From: Marinobacter sp. SS5-14b | Lineage (GTDB): Bacteria > Pseudomonadota > Gammaproteobacteria > Pseudomonadales > Oleiphilaceae | DNA length: 64,000 nt | Assembly (NCBI RefSeq): GCF_030541005.1 | Contig: NZ_JASSVM010000004.1 | Span: 310,001-374,000 of the forward strand | Direction: 5' to 3' | Shown: piece after piece, positions 36,843 to 45,346 of the stretch | Layout of the letters: each line of letters begins with the position of its first letter | Numbering within the stretch: position 1 is the stretch's first letter | Notes under the pieces: model-generated | Database searches by the model: none | What the model was told of the DNA's origin: nothing | What the model saw: only the letters and a program-made list of their open reading frames with translations | Made by a program: the position numbers and the translations under genes

Positions 36843-38118
36843 CAGGGGCGAGCTCCTTGCCGGGCTTAACAGATGCAATAACGGGTTTTCGGCCGCCCGT
36901 GCCCATGGCTTTGCGGGCAAACCAGCGTTTGGCGCCGGGCAGCAGATCCAGCCCCACGAGGCCGGTGTCCCGGGCAAAAGCGATGGGCGCCAGGGATTGC
37001 CCGAATACCCGGATCAGGGAATCCGAAAATTGCACGGTGTGTTGCCAATCCTGGCGATGAAGGCGCTGATATTCCCCAAGTACTGACAATTCGCCGATGG
37101 ACTTACCCTCATCCACCGCCCGGCGAAATTGTTCCACCAGTGTCATCAGGCCACGCAGGGCCAGGTTGAAACCCTGCCCTGCCACCGGGTGCAGCGCATG
37201 GGCCGCATTTCCCACCAGCGCCACGCCGGGGCGCACGGCCTCATCCACGGTGGTCAGCTTCAGGGGATAGTGATGACACTCACCGATGCGCGTGAAGCGG
37301 CCGAGCCGCCAGCCAAAACGCTCCTGCAGCTGCTGGCACTTTTCGTCATCGGACAACGCAAGGAGATTCGCCAGGGCATCATCCTCAAGAGTCCAGACCA
37401 GGGCAGAGAGGTTTTCAGCTTGAGCTGGCGAACCGTGGGGAAGCAACGCCATGGGGCCTGAGTCCGTGAAACGCTCGAACGCGGTAAACTGGTGAACCTC
37501 ACTGGTCGAGACGTTCGCGATCAGCGCATTCTGGCCATAATCTTCCGTGCGGGTGACGAACCCCAGTTTTTCCCTCAAACCTGAGCGGCCACCATCGGCG
37601 ACCACCAGGCATTGCCCGGTCAGGCTGCGCTCTTCACCATTCTGGCGAACCCTTACGCTGACACCCGCGGTGGTGGGCACCATATCCATCACTTCTGCGG
37701 GTGCCTGCCAGTTAACCTCTGCTGCCATCAACGCCCGCATCAGGCAAAGACCCATCCAGCGGTTATCGGCCACATAGCCCAGCGCATCCTGACCGTGGTC
37801 TTGCGCTTGCAACCGGGTTGCCCCGAACCGGCCACGATCCGATACATGAATCCGGCGAATCGGCGTAGCGTGCTCCGAAAGCACCGACCACAGCCCCAGT
37901 TGCTCAAAAATAACCCTCGAGCCCCAGGCCAGAGCGGTGGAGCGGGCGTCGTAGCTGGGCTGGTAATCTTCCGGCAAAGCGTCCGGAGACAGCGGGAAAG
38001 ACTCTACGACGGTCACCCGAAGCTCCGGCACCAGCCGGGCCACTGCCAGGGCCAGAGTCGCGCCGGCAAGGCCGCCACCGGCGATAATCAGATCGGTATC
38101 CGTCCGGGCTTTAGTCAC
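36832..38118 (-). CDS. ubiH: 2-octaprenyl-6-methoxyphenol hydroxylase UbiH
   Basis: 428 residues. FAD-binding DLIIAGGGLAGATLALAVARL, DG motif VVADGGRSGLREKLG and GD motif LVGNAAHALHPVAGQGFNLALRG are in order. The Asn in GNAAH where most relatives have Asp is typical of UbiH. It hydroxylates C1 of the ubiquinone ring. Starts four bases after pepP stops and overlaps the next gene by 11 bp. Confidence 0.94.
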   Translation of the reverse strand: MTKARTDTDLIIAGGGLAGATLALAVARLVPELRVTVVESFPLSPDALPEDYQPSYDARSTALAWGSRVIFEQLGLWSVLSEHATPIRRIHVSDRGRFGATRLQAQDHGQDALGYVADNRWMGLCLMRALMAAEVNWQAPAEVMDMVPTTAGVSVRVRQNGEERSLTGQCLVVADGGRSGLREKLGFVTRTEDYGQNALIANVSTSEVHQFTAFERFTDSGPMALLPHGSPAQAENLSALVWTLEDDALANLLALSDDEKCQQLQERFGWRLGRFTRIGECHHYPLKLTTVDEAVRPGVALVGNAAHALHPVAGQGFNLALRGLMTLVEQFRRAVDEGKSIGELSVLGEYQRLHRQDWQHTVQFSDSLIRVFGQSLAPIAFARDTGLVGLDLLPGAKRWFARKAMGTGGRKPVIASVKPGKELAPDDQ

Positions 38119-38122
38119 AGTA

Positions 38123-39442
38123 TCAACTCGCCATCAGGGCTTCGATTTCGGCAACGGTTTTGGGTACGCCATCGCTCAGCACACGGCAACCTTCGCGGGT
38201 AACCACCACATCGTCTTCGATACGGATACCGATACCGCGCCACTTTTTATCCACATCCAGGTTGTCCGGTGCAATGTAAAGCCCAGGCTCGACCGTCAGC
38301 GCCATACCCGGCTCCAGCTCACGCCAGGCATCGCCCACTTTGTAATCGCCCACATCGTGAACATCCAGCCCCAGCCAATGACCGGTGCGGTGCATAAAGA
38401 ACGGCTTGTAAGCTTCCTCGGCGATGGCCTTCTCAACGCTGCCCGACAGCAGGCCAAGATCAATCAGGCCCTGGGTCAGCACCTTCAGCGCGGCTTCGTG
38501 GGAGTGGTTCCAGTGATTGCCGGGGCGTACCGCTTCAATGGCTGCATACTGAGCTGCCAGCACCACCTCGTAGAGTGCCTTCTGCTCCGGGCTGAATTTA
38601 CCGCTGACCGGGAACGTGCGGGTGATGTCTGAGGCGTAGCACTCCAGTTCACAGCCCGCGTCAATCAACACCAGGTCGCCGTCCTTCAGCGGAGCCGCAT
38701 TTTCGATGTAATGAAGAATACAGCCGTTGGCGCCACTACCGACAATGGACGGGTAGGCTGTTGAGCGGGCCCCATGCTCCATGAAGGTATGGATCAGCTC
38801 GGCTTCAAGGTTGTATTCATGGCCACCACGACGGGCCCGTTTCATCGCCCGGCAGTGCGCCTCGGCACTGATCTCGCCCGCTTTCGCCATGACTTTCACT
38901 TCAGCGGCACTTTTGTATAGCCGCAAGTCATGCAACACATGCTCAAGCGCCACAAACTCGCCCGGGGGGTGGGCGCCCGCTTTCACCTTGCTGCGGATCA
39001 CTTTTACCCAATCCATCACCCGCGTATCGAATGCCGGGTCTTTACCCAGGGGGTAATAAACCCGGCTTCGGCCTTCGATCATTCCGGGCAGGATGTCATC
39101 GATATCGGCGATTGGAAACGCATCGTCCAGTCCGTACCGTTCAATGGCTCCCTCGGGACCCACCAAAAACCCGTCCCAGAGCTCCTTAGCCGGATTTCGC
39201 TCTTTACAGAAAAGAACGGCCTCACCGTGTTCACGGCCGGGAATCAGCGCCAGCACAGCTTCCGACTCGCCAAACCCGGTCAGGTACTGAAAATCACTGT
39301 CCTGGCGGAACGGGTGCAGTACGTCCCGGTTTCTGGAACGTTCCGGAGCTGCAGGCAGGATGGCAATGCTGTCGGGCGCCATCAGCTGCATCAACTTGCG
39401 GCGACGCTCGGCAAACTCTTTTACGGGGATCATTGAAGCCAT
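38123..39442 (-). CDS. pepP: Xaa-Pro aminopeptidase PepP
   Basis: 439 residues. Metal-dependent creatinase-fold peptidase that removes N-terminal residues before proline. The di-manganese ligands are visible: LVLIDAGCELECYASDITRTFP (two Asp), MHRTGHWLGLDVHDVGDY (His), LEPGMALTVEPGLY (Glu) and GIGIRIEDDVVVT (Glu). ATG 39442 has AGGAG six bases upstream. Middle of the ygfB-pepP-ubiH-ubiI operon. Confidence 0.96.
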   Translation of the reverse strand: MASMIPVKEFAERRRKLMQLMAPDSIAILPAAPERSRNRDVLHPFRQDSDFQYLTGFGESEAVLALIPGREHGEAVLFCKERNPAKELWDGFLVGPEGAIERYGLDDAFPIADIDDILPGMIEGRSRVYYPLGKDPAFDTRVMDWVKVIRSKVKAGAHPPGEFVALEHVLHDLRLYKSAAEVKVMAKAGEISAEAHCRAMKRARRGGHEYNLEAELIHTFMEHGARSTAYPSIVGSGANGCILHYIENAAPLKDGDLVLIDAGCELECYASDITRTFPVSGKFSPEQKALYEVVLAAQYAAIEAVRPGNHWNHSHEAALKVLTQGLIDLGLLSGSVEKAIAEEAYKPFFMHRTGHWLGLDVHDVGDYKVGDAWRELEPGMALTVEPGLYIAPDNLDVDKKWRGIGIRIEDDVVVTREGCRVLSDGVPKTVAEIEALMAS

Positions 39443-39454
39443 GGTGTCTCCTGA

Positions 39455-40054
39455 TCAGTGCAGGGTCGGCGTGTTGCCAGCCGGTTTTTCCGGCTCATTG
39501 AATTCGGTAAAAACCGCCAGGGCACCGAGGCGAACGTACTCGGTGATTTCCAGCAGTTGCTGCTCGCTTTCTTCGTCGGACTCTTCATCTTCCGACAGCT
39601 GGCTGATGGCGACCATATCTTCGATCAGCTCACGAATTTCGTCCGGCGCCTGGCCAAGAGCCGCGCCCGCCGCAACAGCCATGCCTTCGAGAAAACCGCG
39701 AACCCAGGCGATCAACGCTTCCAGGCGCTGCTCGATGGCATAATCGTCGTCCGGAAGCAGCGGCTGAAAACTCATCTCGGAAGACCGCAATTGGCCCAGT
39801 GTTTTCTCGTACACGTCATTCATGAAGGCCCCCAGATCATCGGATTCCTCCAACGCCTGCTCGGCCAGGCCCATATGTTCGCAAGCCACAGCCAGCCAGT
39901 CCTGCTCCTGAATACGGGCGCCGGCTGCCAACCGACCACAAAGCGCACCGTGCAGTTCAGAGGGATGGCTGAACGCCTTATGGGCCGTAAACACATTGGC
40001 CCAGCGTTCAAACTCGGCAGCTCGGGCAGCAGCTGAAGTATCGGTTTCAGACAT
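39455..40054 (-). CDS. UPF0149 family protein YgfB
   Basis: 199 residues from ATG 40054 (MSETDTSAAARAAEF); a longer reading adds 33 residues of low-quality sequence. Helical protein with SHPSELHGALCGRLAAGARI and WVRGFLEGMAVAAGA, characteristic of the YgfB/YecA UPF0149 family, and an acidic run (SEDEESDEESEQQLLEITEYVRLGALAVF). Molecular role unclear; in some pseudomonads YgfB affects antibiotic-resistance regulation. First gene of the pepP operon. Confidence 0.92.
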   Translation of the reverse strand: MSETDTSAAARAAEFERWANVFTAHKAFSHPSELHGALCGRLAAGARIQEQDWLAVACEHMGLAEQALEESDDLGAFMNDVYEKTLGQLRSSEMSFQPLLPDDDYAIEQRLEALIAWVRGFLEGMAVAAGAALGQAPDEIRELIEDMVAISQLSEDEESDEESEQQLLEITEYVRLGALAVFTEFNEPEKPAGNTPTLH

Positions 40055-40198
40055 GAAACAGTCTTTTCCTGTATCGGGGGAATGCCCGGGCGACTCCAGA
40101 CACTCCAAAGAAATTTGAGGCCATATCCTAGCATTCCGGCGCAGCGCTGGCACTGCCGGACGCGCCCAGACTTGCTTTTAGCCTGCCATGAGCCGAAA

Positions 40199-40210
40199 AT
40201 GTTATAACAT
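40199..40210. promoter_or_regulatory. Zur-like palindrome ATGTTATAACAT
   Basis: A perfect 12-bp palindrome in an AT-rich run 24 bp before the zrgA-like start. GTTATA-type palindromes are the core of gammaproteobacterial Zur boxes, and the following genes look like zinc-uptake genes, so zinc repression is plausible. Confidence 0.6.
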
Positions 40211-40233
40211 ATCAAAACAGACATGGGCGCCCC

Positions 40234-40794
40234 ATGAAAACCCAGAACACCCTGATTTCATCCATCCTTGTACTCGGGCTGTCAGCCGGGCCAGCACTGT
40301 CCCAGCAAAACCCTGCGGCCCACCAACATGGACGGGCTCAATTGCAGCTAGTCATCGACGGGGAACAAATCGAACTGCTGCTGCAGTCACCGGCCTACAA
40401 CCTGGCAGGCTTTGAACATCGCCCCGAAACGCCAGAGCAGCAGGCTGCTATCGATTCCATCACCCAGTGGCTGCAACAAACTGCAGCCGTGAACACCACC
40501 GACGGCCAGTGTTTCCCCGTGGCCGCCAACCTCCATGCAGACTGGGGGCAGGGGCAAATCCATGAACACGACCATCACCATGAAGATAGCCCCCAACAGG
40601 GCGCCGGCCATGGCGACATGGAAATCGCCCAGAGCCTGCGCTGCCCCGGGCTGCAGGATTCTGCGCTATTCGAAACAGGCTTGCTGGAACGGTTTCCGGC
40701 TATGGAGCAACTCAGCGTGCAATGGGTCGGCCCGCAGGGCCAGGGGAGCGCACGCCTGAGCCGTGGCCAGAACCGTTTTCACCCGGGCCAGTAA
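40234..40794 (+). CDS. zrgA: DUF2796 family periplasmic protein, ZrgA-like zinc uptake component
   Basis: 186 residues with a signal peptide (ISSILVLGLSAGPALSQQ). Mature protein begins with AAHQHGRAQLQLVIDGEQIELLLQSPAYNLAGFEH, the DUF2796 signature, and has a metal-binding His-rich stretch HEHDHHHED and conserved cysteines at CFPV and LRCPG. ZrgA is the periplasmic zinc binder of the Vibrio ZrgABCDE transporter. The Zur-like site just upstream and the ABC ATPase and permease downstream support a zinc role; zinc binding itself is inference. Confidence 0.85.
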   Translation: MKTQNTLISSILVLGLSAGPALSQQNPAAHQHGRAQLQLVIDGEQIELLLQSPAYNLAGFEHRPETPEQQAAIDSITQWLQQTAAVNTTDGQCFPVAANLHADWGQGQIHEHDHHHEDSPQQGAGHGDMEIAQSLRCPGLQDSALFETGLLERFPAMEQLSVQWVGPQGQGSARLSRGQNRFHPGQ

Positions 40795-40796
40795 AC

Positions 40797-41309
40797 TTAC
40801 TCGGTGTATGGCTGTACCGATGTTGCTGTGATCGAGTAAGAAGACGCGCCGATGTCGTTCTCCGTTCGCTCGATAACGATTTTGCCCTCAATCCAGACCG
40901 GGTCATACAGCGCCTCAAGGGTAAAGCCTTCACTGTATTTCACATGAATAATCTGGTTAGGTGGCGGCGGAGGTACGTGGATGCAGGCCCCGTAATACGG
41001 CACCAGGAAGAACTCAAGAATGCGCATATCATTGGTTGTTTTCAGGGGCACCACAAAACCCGGAATACGTCCGTCTACATTGTCCATTTCAGGCACCACC
41101 CGGCCGGTCATAATTTCATCCGGCAACAGTGGCGGACCGTCTCCTTCATGTTCTATTTCCGGCATACTCTCCAGCAGCGCGAGATCTTCCGCCGGCATCA
41201 GTTCGAGCCAGTCAATTTCCCGGGGTTGCGCCAGGGCAAATGATGATACCAACAGCAACAGCGGCCCGAGGCTCGCAATCACTGCCCGGCATTTCGAATA
41301 AACTGGCAT
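40797..41309 (-). CDS. DUF3299 family exported protein
   Basis: 170 residues. ATG 41309 is chosen over TTG 41342 since GGAG lies about nine bases before it and it opens a signal peptide (VIASLGPLLLLVSSFALAQ). The mature part has PGFVVPLKTTNDMRILEFFLVPYYGACIHVPPPPPNQIIHV, the DUF3299 signature, with a Cys-Ile-His motif that could bind metal. DUF3299 proteins occur with ZrgA-type clusters. Here it lies inside the cluster but on the opposite strand, and is therefore transcribed separately. Confidence 0.8.
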   Translation of the reverse strand: MPVYSKCRAVIASLGPLLLLVSSFALAQPREIDWLELMPAEDLALLESMPEIEHEGDGPPLLPDEIMTGRVVPEMDNVDGRIPGFVVPLKTTNDMRILEFFLVPYYGACIHVPPPPPNQIIHVKYSEGFTLEALYDPVWIEGKIVIERTENDIGASSYSITATSVQPYTE

Positions 41310-41378
41310 GAACTTTGGCTCCGATTGGGATAGCACACTCAACTGCCGCCATCATACAACGGTACTGACGATACGGAT

Positions 41379-42080
41379 ATGAGCACCAGGACAGCACACA
41401 ACCCCTCTGCACCTCCGGCCATAGAAACCCGTCAGCTCCGGTTCCGCTGGCCAGGCCAAAGCCGTACTCTTAGCTTTCCGAATATTCAGCTGCAGCAAGG
41501 CGAACACCTGTTTCTGCATGGCCCCAGCGGCACCGGGAAAAGCACCCTGCTGAGCATGCTGTCGGGCATGATGGTGCCCGAGTCAGGCACGGTCGACATA
41601 CTGGGCCAGAGCCTCGGGACCCTGAAAGCAAGTTCTCGGGACCGGTTCCGCGCTGACCACCTTGGCGTGATCTTCCAGCAGTTTAATCTGGTGCCCTACC
41701 TGAGCGCTCTGGCCAATGTGATCCTGCCCTGCCAGTTATCCGTCTCGCGACGAACCAAGGCTAAGCCGGATGCCAGGGCCGCCGGAGTCGAACTGTTGGG
41801 CCAACTGGCCATTCCCGAGTACCTCTGGCACCGGAACGTGACCGACATGTCCATCGGCCAACAGCAACGGGTAGCCGCCGCCCGGGCCCTGATTGGTGCA
41901 CCCGAAATCATCCTGGCGGACGAGCCAACGTCAGCCCTGGATACCGACAACCGTGACCGGTTTCTGGATCTGCTGCTGACACTGGCAGACCAGCGCCACT
42001 GTTCCGTGGTATTTGTCAGCCACGACCAAAGTCTCGCCCGTCACTTCCACCAGCAACTGGCCCTGGAGAACGAAGCGTGA
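41379..42080 (+). CDS. ABC transporter ATP-binding protein (zrg-like cluster)
   Basis: 233 residues. Walker A GPSGTGKST, Q loop FQQFNLVPYLSA, signature MSIGQQQRVAAARAL, Walker B ILADEPTSALD and H loop VFVSHD are all intact. It is of the LolD/MacB type that pairs with FtsX-like permeases, and the permease gene follows with a four-base overlap. In the ZrgABCDE system the ATPase powers zinc-related transport; substrate here is inferred from the ZrgA-like neighbour. Confidence 0.9.
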   Translation: MSTRTAHNPSAPPAIETRQLRFRWPGQSRTLSFPNIQLQQGEHLFLHGPSGTGKSTLLSMLSGMMVPESGTVDILGQSLGTLKASSRDRFRADHLGVIFQQFNLVPYLSALANVILPCQLSVSRRTKAKPDARAAGVELLGQLAIPEYLWHRNVTDMSIGQQQRVAAARALIGAPEIILADEPTSALDTDNRDRFLDLLLTLADQRHCSVVFVSHDQSLARHFHQQLALENEA

Positions 42081-43354
42081 GCCGGGTTCGCCTCGCCCTA
42101 TCTCTGGCAACAGCCAGTCTGTGGTACCGCCGGAAGGTACTGGCTCTGGTCTGCCTGACATTGACACTCAGCGTAACCCTGCTGTTTGGCATCCAGTATC
42201 TGCGCACCGAAATCCGACAGTCCTTTACCAGCACCATCACCGGCACCGACCTGATCGTTGGCGCCCGCAGCGGCCAGCTGAACCTGTTGCTGTACACGGT
42301 ATTTCACATAGGTGACGCCACCAACAACATTCGCTGGGAGACCTATCAAAGCCTGGCGCAGGATCAGCGCGTTGACTGGGCCATTCCTGTTTCACTGGGC
42401 GACAGCTATAGGGGCTACCGGGTCGTGAGCACGAATGACCAATTTCTGGAGCGGTTTCAATACGGCAACGATAACAGCCTTAACCTGGCTCAAGGCGAAT
42501 GGTTTGGCGAACGGTTCGATGTGGTGCTGGGCTCGGGTGTCGCCAAAGAGCTGGACCACCAGGTAGGCGACCAGATTGTGCTTTCCCACGGCGGCGGCCG
42601 CACCAGTTTTTCCAACCATACAGATCTGCCGTTCCGGGTGTCTGGCGCGCTGGCCGCCACCGGCACCCCGGTCGACCAGGCGGTTTATATCAGCCTGGAC
42701 GCAATGGAAGCCATGCATGTGGGCTGGGAGTCCGGCGTGGCCATCCCGGGCAGAACCCTGTCTGCCGACACCGCAAAAGACCGGTCATTCACCCCGGATG
42801 CCATAACTGCGGTGTTCATCGGGCTCCAAAACCCCATACAGACCTTCCAGCTACAAAGGGAGCTGAACCAGTTTCAGCCGGAACCACTGTCTGCCATTCT
42901 GCCTGGCGTCGCACTGAGTGAGCTGTGGCGGATGATGGGGCAGTTTGAGAAAGCCTTGCTGGGCATCAGTGTATTTGTGGTGGCGACCAGCCTGACCGGC
43001 CTGATTGCCGTACTCCTGACCATCCAGGCTCAGCGCCAGCGAGAGGTCGCGGTGCTGCGGGCGGTCGGGGCATCGTCGGGGCTGATTGCATCCCTGTACA
43101 GCCTTGAATGCACAGTATTAGCGCTGGCTGCCAGCGGCCTGGCCCTGTTTGTCGGGGCAGGCGCTGTCGCCGGCCTCAGTCCATGGCTGCTGTCTCAGTA
43201 TGGCATCCAGATCAGCCTTCGGGCTCTGAGCGCGAACGAATGGCTGCTGCTGGCTTCGGTGCCGGTCGCCGCCCTGCTCATTTCACTGCTACCCGCGTGG
43301 AGTCACTGGCGGCAAAACCGGAAGCAGGGCTTCGGTAGTGATGGCGGTGGCTGA
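42077..43354 (+). CDS. ABC transporter permease, FtsX/MacB type
   Basis: 425 residues with four membrane helices: one N-terminal (VLALVCLTLTLSVTLLFGIQYL), a ~240-residue periplasmic region, then three near the C-terminus around ALLGISVFVVATSLTGLIAVLLTIQAQRQREVAVLRAVGAS, SLECTVLALAASGLALFVGAG and LLLASVPVAALLISLLPA. QREVAVLRAVGA is the coupling-helix motif of FtsX-like permeases. GTG 42077 overlaps the ATPase stop. No export pore proteins are adjacent. Confidence 0.9.
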   Translation: MSRVRLALSLATASLWYRRKVLALVCLTLTLSVTLLFGIQYLRTEIRQSFTSTITGTDLIVGARSGQLNLLLYTVFHIGDATNNIRWETYQSLAQDQRVDWAIPVSLGDSYRGYRVVSTNDQFLERFQYGNDNSLNLAQGEWFGERFDVVLGSGVAKELDHQVGDQIVLSHGGGRTSFSNHTDLPFRVSGALAATGTPVDQAVYISLDAMEAMHVGWESGVAIPGRTLSADTAKDRSFTPDAITAVFIGLQNPIQTFQLQRELNQFQPEPLSAILPGVALSELWRMMGQFEKALLGISVFVVATSLTGLIAVLLTIQAQRQREVAVLRAVGASSGLIASLYSLECTVLALAASGLALFVGAGAVAGLSPWLLSQYGIQISLRALSANEWLLLASVPVAALLISLLPAWSHWRQNRKQGFGSDGGG

Positions 43355-43409
43355 CCTGCCTCCAAAGGTGACACACTTCACGGAGCCCGCGCCATGACAA
43401 TGCGGTAAA

Positions 43410-43438
43410 TTGACCGTATTGGTGCGGGCACTTATAGT
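43410..43438 (+). promoter_or_regulatory. Sigma70 promoter for the TIGR02449-zapA operon
   Basis: TTGACC (43410-43415), a 17-base spacer and TATAGT (43433-43438), close to consensus. The predicted start of transcription is about 28 bases before the ATG at 43473. Confidence 0.7.
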
Positions 43439-43472
43439 TACTGGCATCCAAATTACTCATATCGAGCACGTC

Positions 43473-43679
43473 ATGGAACAGTCCGAAGTACAGGCATTAG
43501 CGGACAAGCTGGACAAACTGATCGCATACACTGAAAAGCTCGAGAAAGACAACGCCTTGCTACGCGAACTGCAAGACGATTGGAATCGCGAACGGGCCCA
43601 GCTTATGCACAAAAACGATCTTGCCAAAAACAAGATTGAAGCCATGATTGGCCGCCTCCGGGCACTGGAGCACCACTGA
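43473..43679 (+). CDS. TIGR02449 family small coiled-coil protein (ZapB-like)
   Basis: 68 residues, nearly one continuous coiled coil (ALADKLDKLIAYTEKLEKDNALLRELQDDWNRERAQLMHKNDLAKNKIEAMIGRLRALE). ATG 43473 is used; an upstream reading would start inside the promoter. It resembles ZapB-like proteins found next to zapA in pseudomonads and relatives, suggesting a role at the division ring. Its stop overlaps the zapA start by one base. Confidence 0.85.
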   Translation: MEQSEVQALADKLDKLIAYTEKLEKDNALLRELQDDWNRERAQLMHKNDLAKNKIEAMIGRLRALEHH

Positions 43680-43975
43680 TGTCACAGCAGTCAACCACGG
43701 TCGAGGTCCGGATTCTCGACAAGGAATACCTGGTAGCCTGCCCGGAAGAAGAGCAGGAGGCCTTACTGAGAGCCGCCCGGCACCTGGACGGAAAAATGCG
43801 GGAGATCCGCTCCAGCGGCAAGGTATTCGGCACCGAGCGCATTGCCGTAATGGCAGCACTGAACATCACTCACGCACTCCTTGAGCGGGATACCATGTCT
43901 GGTGCAACCAGCACCATCCTCCGCGCCATGGATGACCGCCTGGACAAAGCGTTGGGTGAACCCTCCGGTAACTGA
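43679..43975 (+). CDS. zapA: Cell division protein ZapA
   Basis: 98 residues. N-terminal beta-rich head (TVEVRILDKEYLVACPEEEQEALLRAARHLDGKMREIR) and C-terminal helix for tetramer formation. It bundles FtsZ filaments. The zapA-6S RNA-ygfA order is the same as in E. coli. Confidence 0.94.
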   Translation: MSQQSTTVEVRILDKEYLVACPEEEQEALLRAARHLDGKMREIRSSGKVFGTERIAVMAALNITHALLERDTMSGATSTILRAMDDRLDKALGEPSGN

Positions 43976-44000
43976 TTACACAAAGATACCGGAATTGGGG

Positions 44001-44031
44001 TTGCAATCGGCCCCGGCCCTACCCCTATAAT
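44001..44031 (+). promoter_or_regulatory. Promoter of 6S RNA
   Basis: TTGCAA (44001-44006) and a perfect TATAAT (44026-44031), 19 bases apart, end about seven bases before the 5' strand of the 6S RNA closing stem. Confidence 0.6.
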
Positions 44032-44037
44032 GGTTCA

Positions 44038-44214
44038 ACTTCCTGGGCTGTTCGCTGGTCGGGTACGTCCTCGAGCCGATGCGCATTACCCAGGTGGCCA
44101 CTTCAGGGCATTGTGAGCATGTCCCCCACGGGGGAAAGCCTAATATGTCACAGCGGCCACCGACCTTGAACTTTGGGTTCAAGGGCTACATCCGATAACG
44201 GCAGCCCGGGAAGC
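44038..44214 (+). ncRNA. ssrS: 6S RNA
   Basis: About 177 nt. The ends pair as a closing stem: CTTCCTGGGCTG at 44039-44050 with CAGCCCGGGAAG at 44202-44213 (one G-U pair). The interior can form the long, bulged hairpin typical of 6S RNA, which mimics an open promoter and binds sigma70 RNA polymerase in stationary phase. Position between zapA and ygfA is the conserved site in gammaproteobacteria. Exact ends are estimated from the stem and the -10 box. Confidence 0.9.
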
Positions 44215-44220
44215 TTTATT

Positions 44221-44856
44221 TTGAGTCAGATCCACCCTCCGAAACCGTTTGAATCCCATCCCGACCGTCTTTCCAGAAGCGAATTGCGCAAGCAGTTGCG
44301 AGGCAAACGCCGCGCTTTATCGTTTGAGCAGCAACAAGCCGCATCGGAGCGCCTGGCGCTGAATTTGCTGACACACCCGGATCTGCACCGCGCACAGCAC
44401 ATTGGCATCTACCTGGCCAACGACGGCGAGATTGACCCCCAACTTTACATCAAGCTTGGTCGGCGCAAGGGCATACAGTTTTACCTGCCGATCCTGCACC
44501 CGATCTATCCGGGCAAACTGGTGTTCAGTCGCTACTATGATGGCGTTGAACTGACAGCAAATCGCTTTGGCATTCCTGAACCCCCTTTCCCGAAATCGAG
44601 ACGCAGGCCGGCATGGGCTTTGGATGCGGTGCTGTTTCCGCTGGTAGGTTTTGACGAGCAAGGGGGCAGGCTTGGTATGGGTGGCGGGTTCTATGACCGT
44701 ACCTTTGCGTTCAGCAGGCTACGACCGTCTATGGCGCCTAAGCTGATCGGTCTGGCCCATGAGTTTCAGAAGGTATCATCATTGCCGATCGAGCCTTGGG
44801 ACGTTCCACTCCATGCGGTGGTCACCGATAGGCGTAATTATCGATTCAGGCGCTGA
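44221..44856 (+). CDS. ygfA: 5-formyltetrahydrofolate cyclo-ligase
   Basis: 211 residues. ATP-dependent conversion of 5-formyl-THF to methenyl-THF. Key runs: SRSELRKQLRGKRRALS, HIGIYLANDGEIDPQLYI, FPLVGFDEQGGRLGMGGGFYDRTF and the C-terminal PWDVPLHAVVTDRR. There is no suitable ATG; TTG 44221 with GGGAAG seven bases upstream gives a normal-length protein, and an in-frame TTG at 44173 lies inside 6S RNA. Its 3' end overlaps the convergent small membrane protein gene by 19 bp. Confidence 0.92.
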   Translation: MSQIHPPKPFESHPDRLSRSELRKQLRGKRRALSFEQQQAASERLALNLLTHPDLHRAQHIGIYLANDGEIDPQLYIKLGRRKGIQFYLPILHPIYPGKLVFSRYYDGVELTANRFGIPEPPFPKSRRRPAWALDAVLFPLVGFDEQGGRLGMGGGFYDRTFAFSRLRPSMAPKLIGLAHEFQKVSSLPIEPWDVPLHAVVTDRRNYRFRR

Positions 44857-45002
44857 CCGGCTGACTGAACAAAACTGGTCACAGGGACCTCTCGAAAGGA
44901 GCGTTTGTCTTCAGATGCCTGGATAGACGTAAAGCCTGTGATGACAAGGCCGACAGCAAAAATCAGCACAATGGCACGAATGATATCCGGCTTGCGATCC
45001 AT
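44838..45002 (-). CDS. Small single-pass membrane protein (54 aa)
   Basis: ATG 45002 has AGGA nine bases upstream. The 54 residues are a basic start (MDRKPDIIR), one membrane helix (AIVLIFAVGLVITGFTSIQA) and a polar tail (SEDKRSFREVPVTSFVQSAG). It could be an anchored protein or one with an uncleaved signal. I do not recognise a family. The overlap with the end of ygfA and the good ribosome site support it as real. Confidence 0.55.
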   Translation of the reverse strand: MDRKPDIIRAIVLIFAVGLVITGFTSIQASEDKRSFREVPVTSFVQSAGQRLNR

Positions 45003-45172
45003 GACACGTGTTCCTGCTTTTTCAGAATTAATTAGCTGGAAAATCAGACGACTGCTCTTTACTCCAAGAATTAGACGAAAGACTAACACGTAACTTCAAT
45101 TTTACAATTTTTGACTCGTTACAGTTATGTAAGGGTTATTTTGTGGGCCTTTTGAACTGCAGAAAGATGACC

Positions 45173-45346
45173 GAAACCGGGCTTCCTGATCTCCCGGGGT
45201 TCGCCGAAGCAGGGGATGGAGGGGCTTTCCTAAACACGCTCCTTCGGCACATCCATGTGACGCTTGGGCTCCGCCATCCATGGCTCCGCACAGTTTCGGA
45301 AAGCCCCTCCACCCCCTGCTTCTACTTAGGTGATCGGCCCGGTTTC
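45173..45346. repeat. Long imperfect palindrome, MITE- or REP-like dispersed element
   Basis: A 174-bp inverted structure fills the gap before ilvA. The outer arms GAAACCGGG (45173-45181) and CCCGGTTTC (45338-45346) pair, and so do 27-bp inner arms at 45209-45235 and 45293-45319 (two mismatches: both contain GGAAAGCCCCTCC or its complement). The apex includes further CATCCATG-type palindromes. No protein-coding sequence is evident. It fits a folded intergenic repeat; copy number elsewhere is unknown. One end lies within the last codons of ilvA. Confidence 0.75.
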
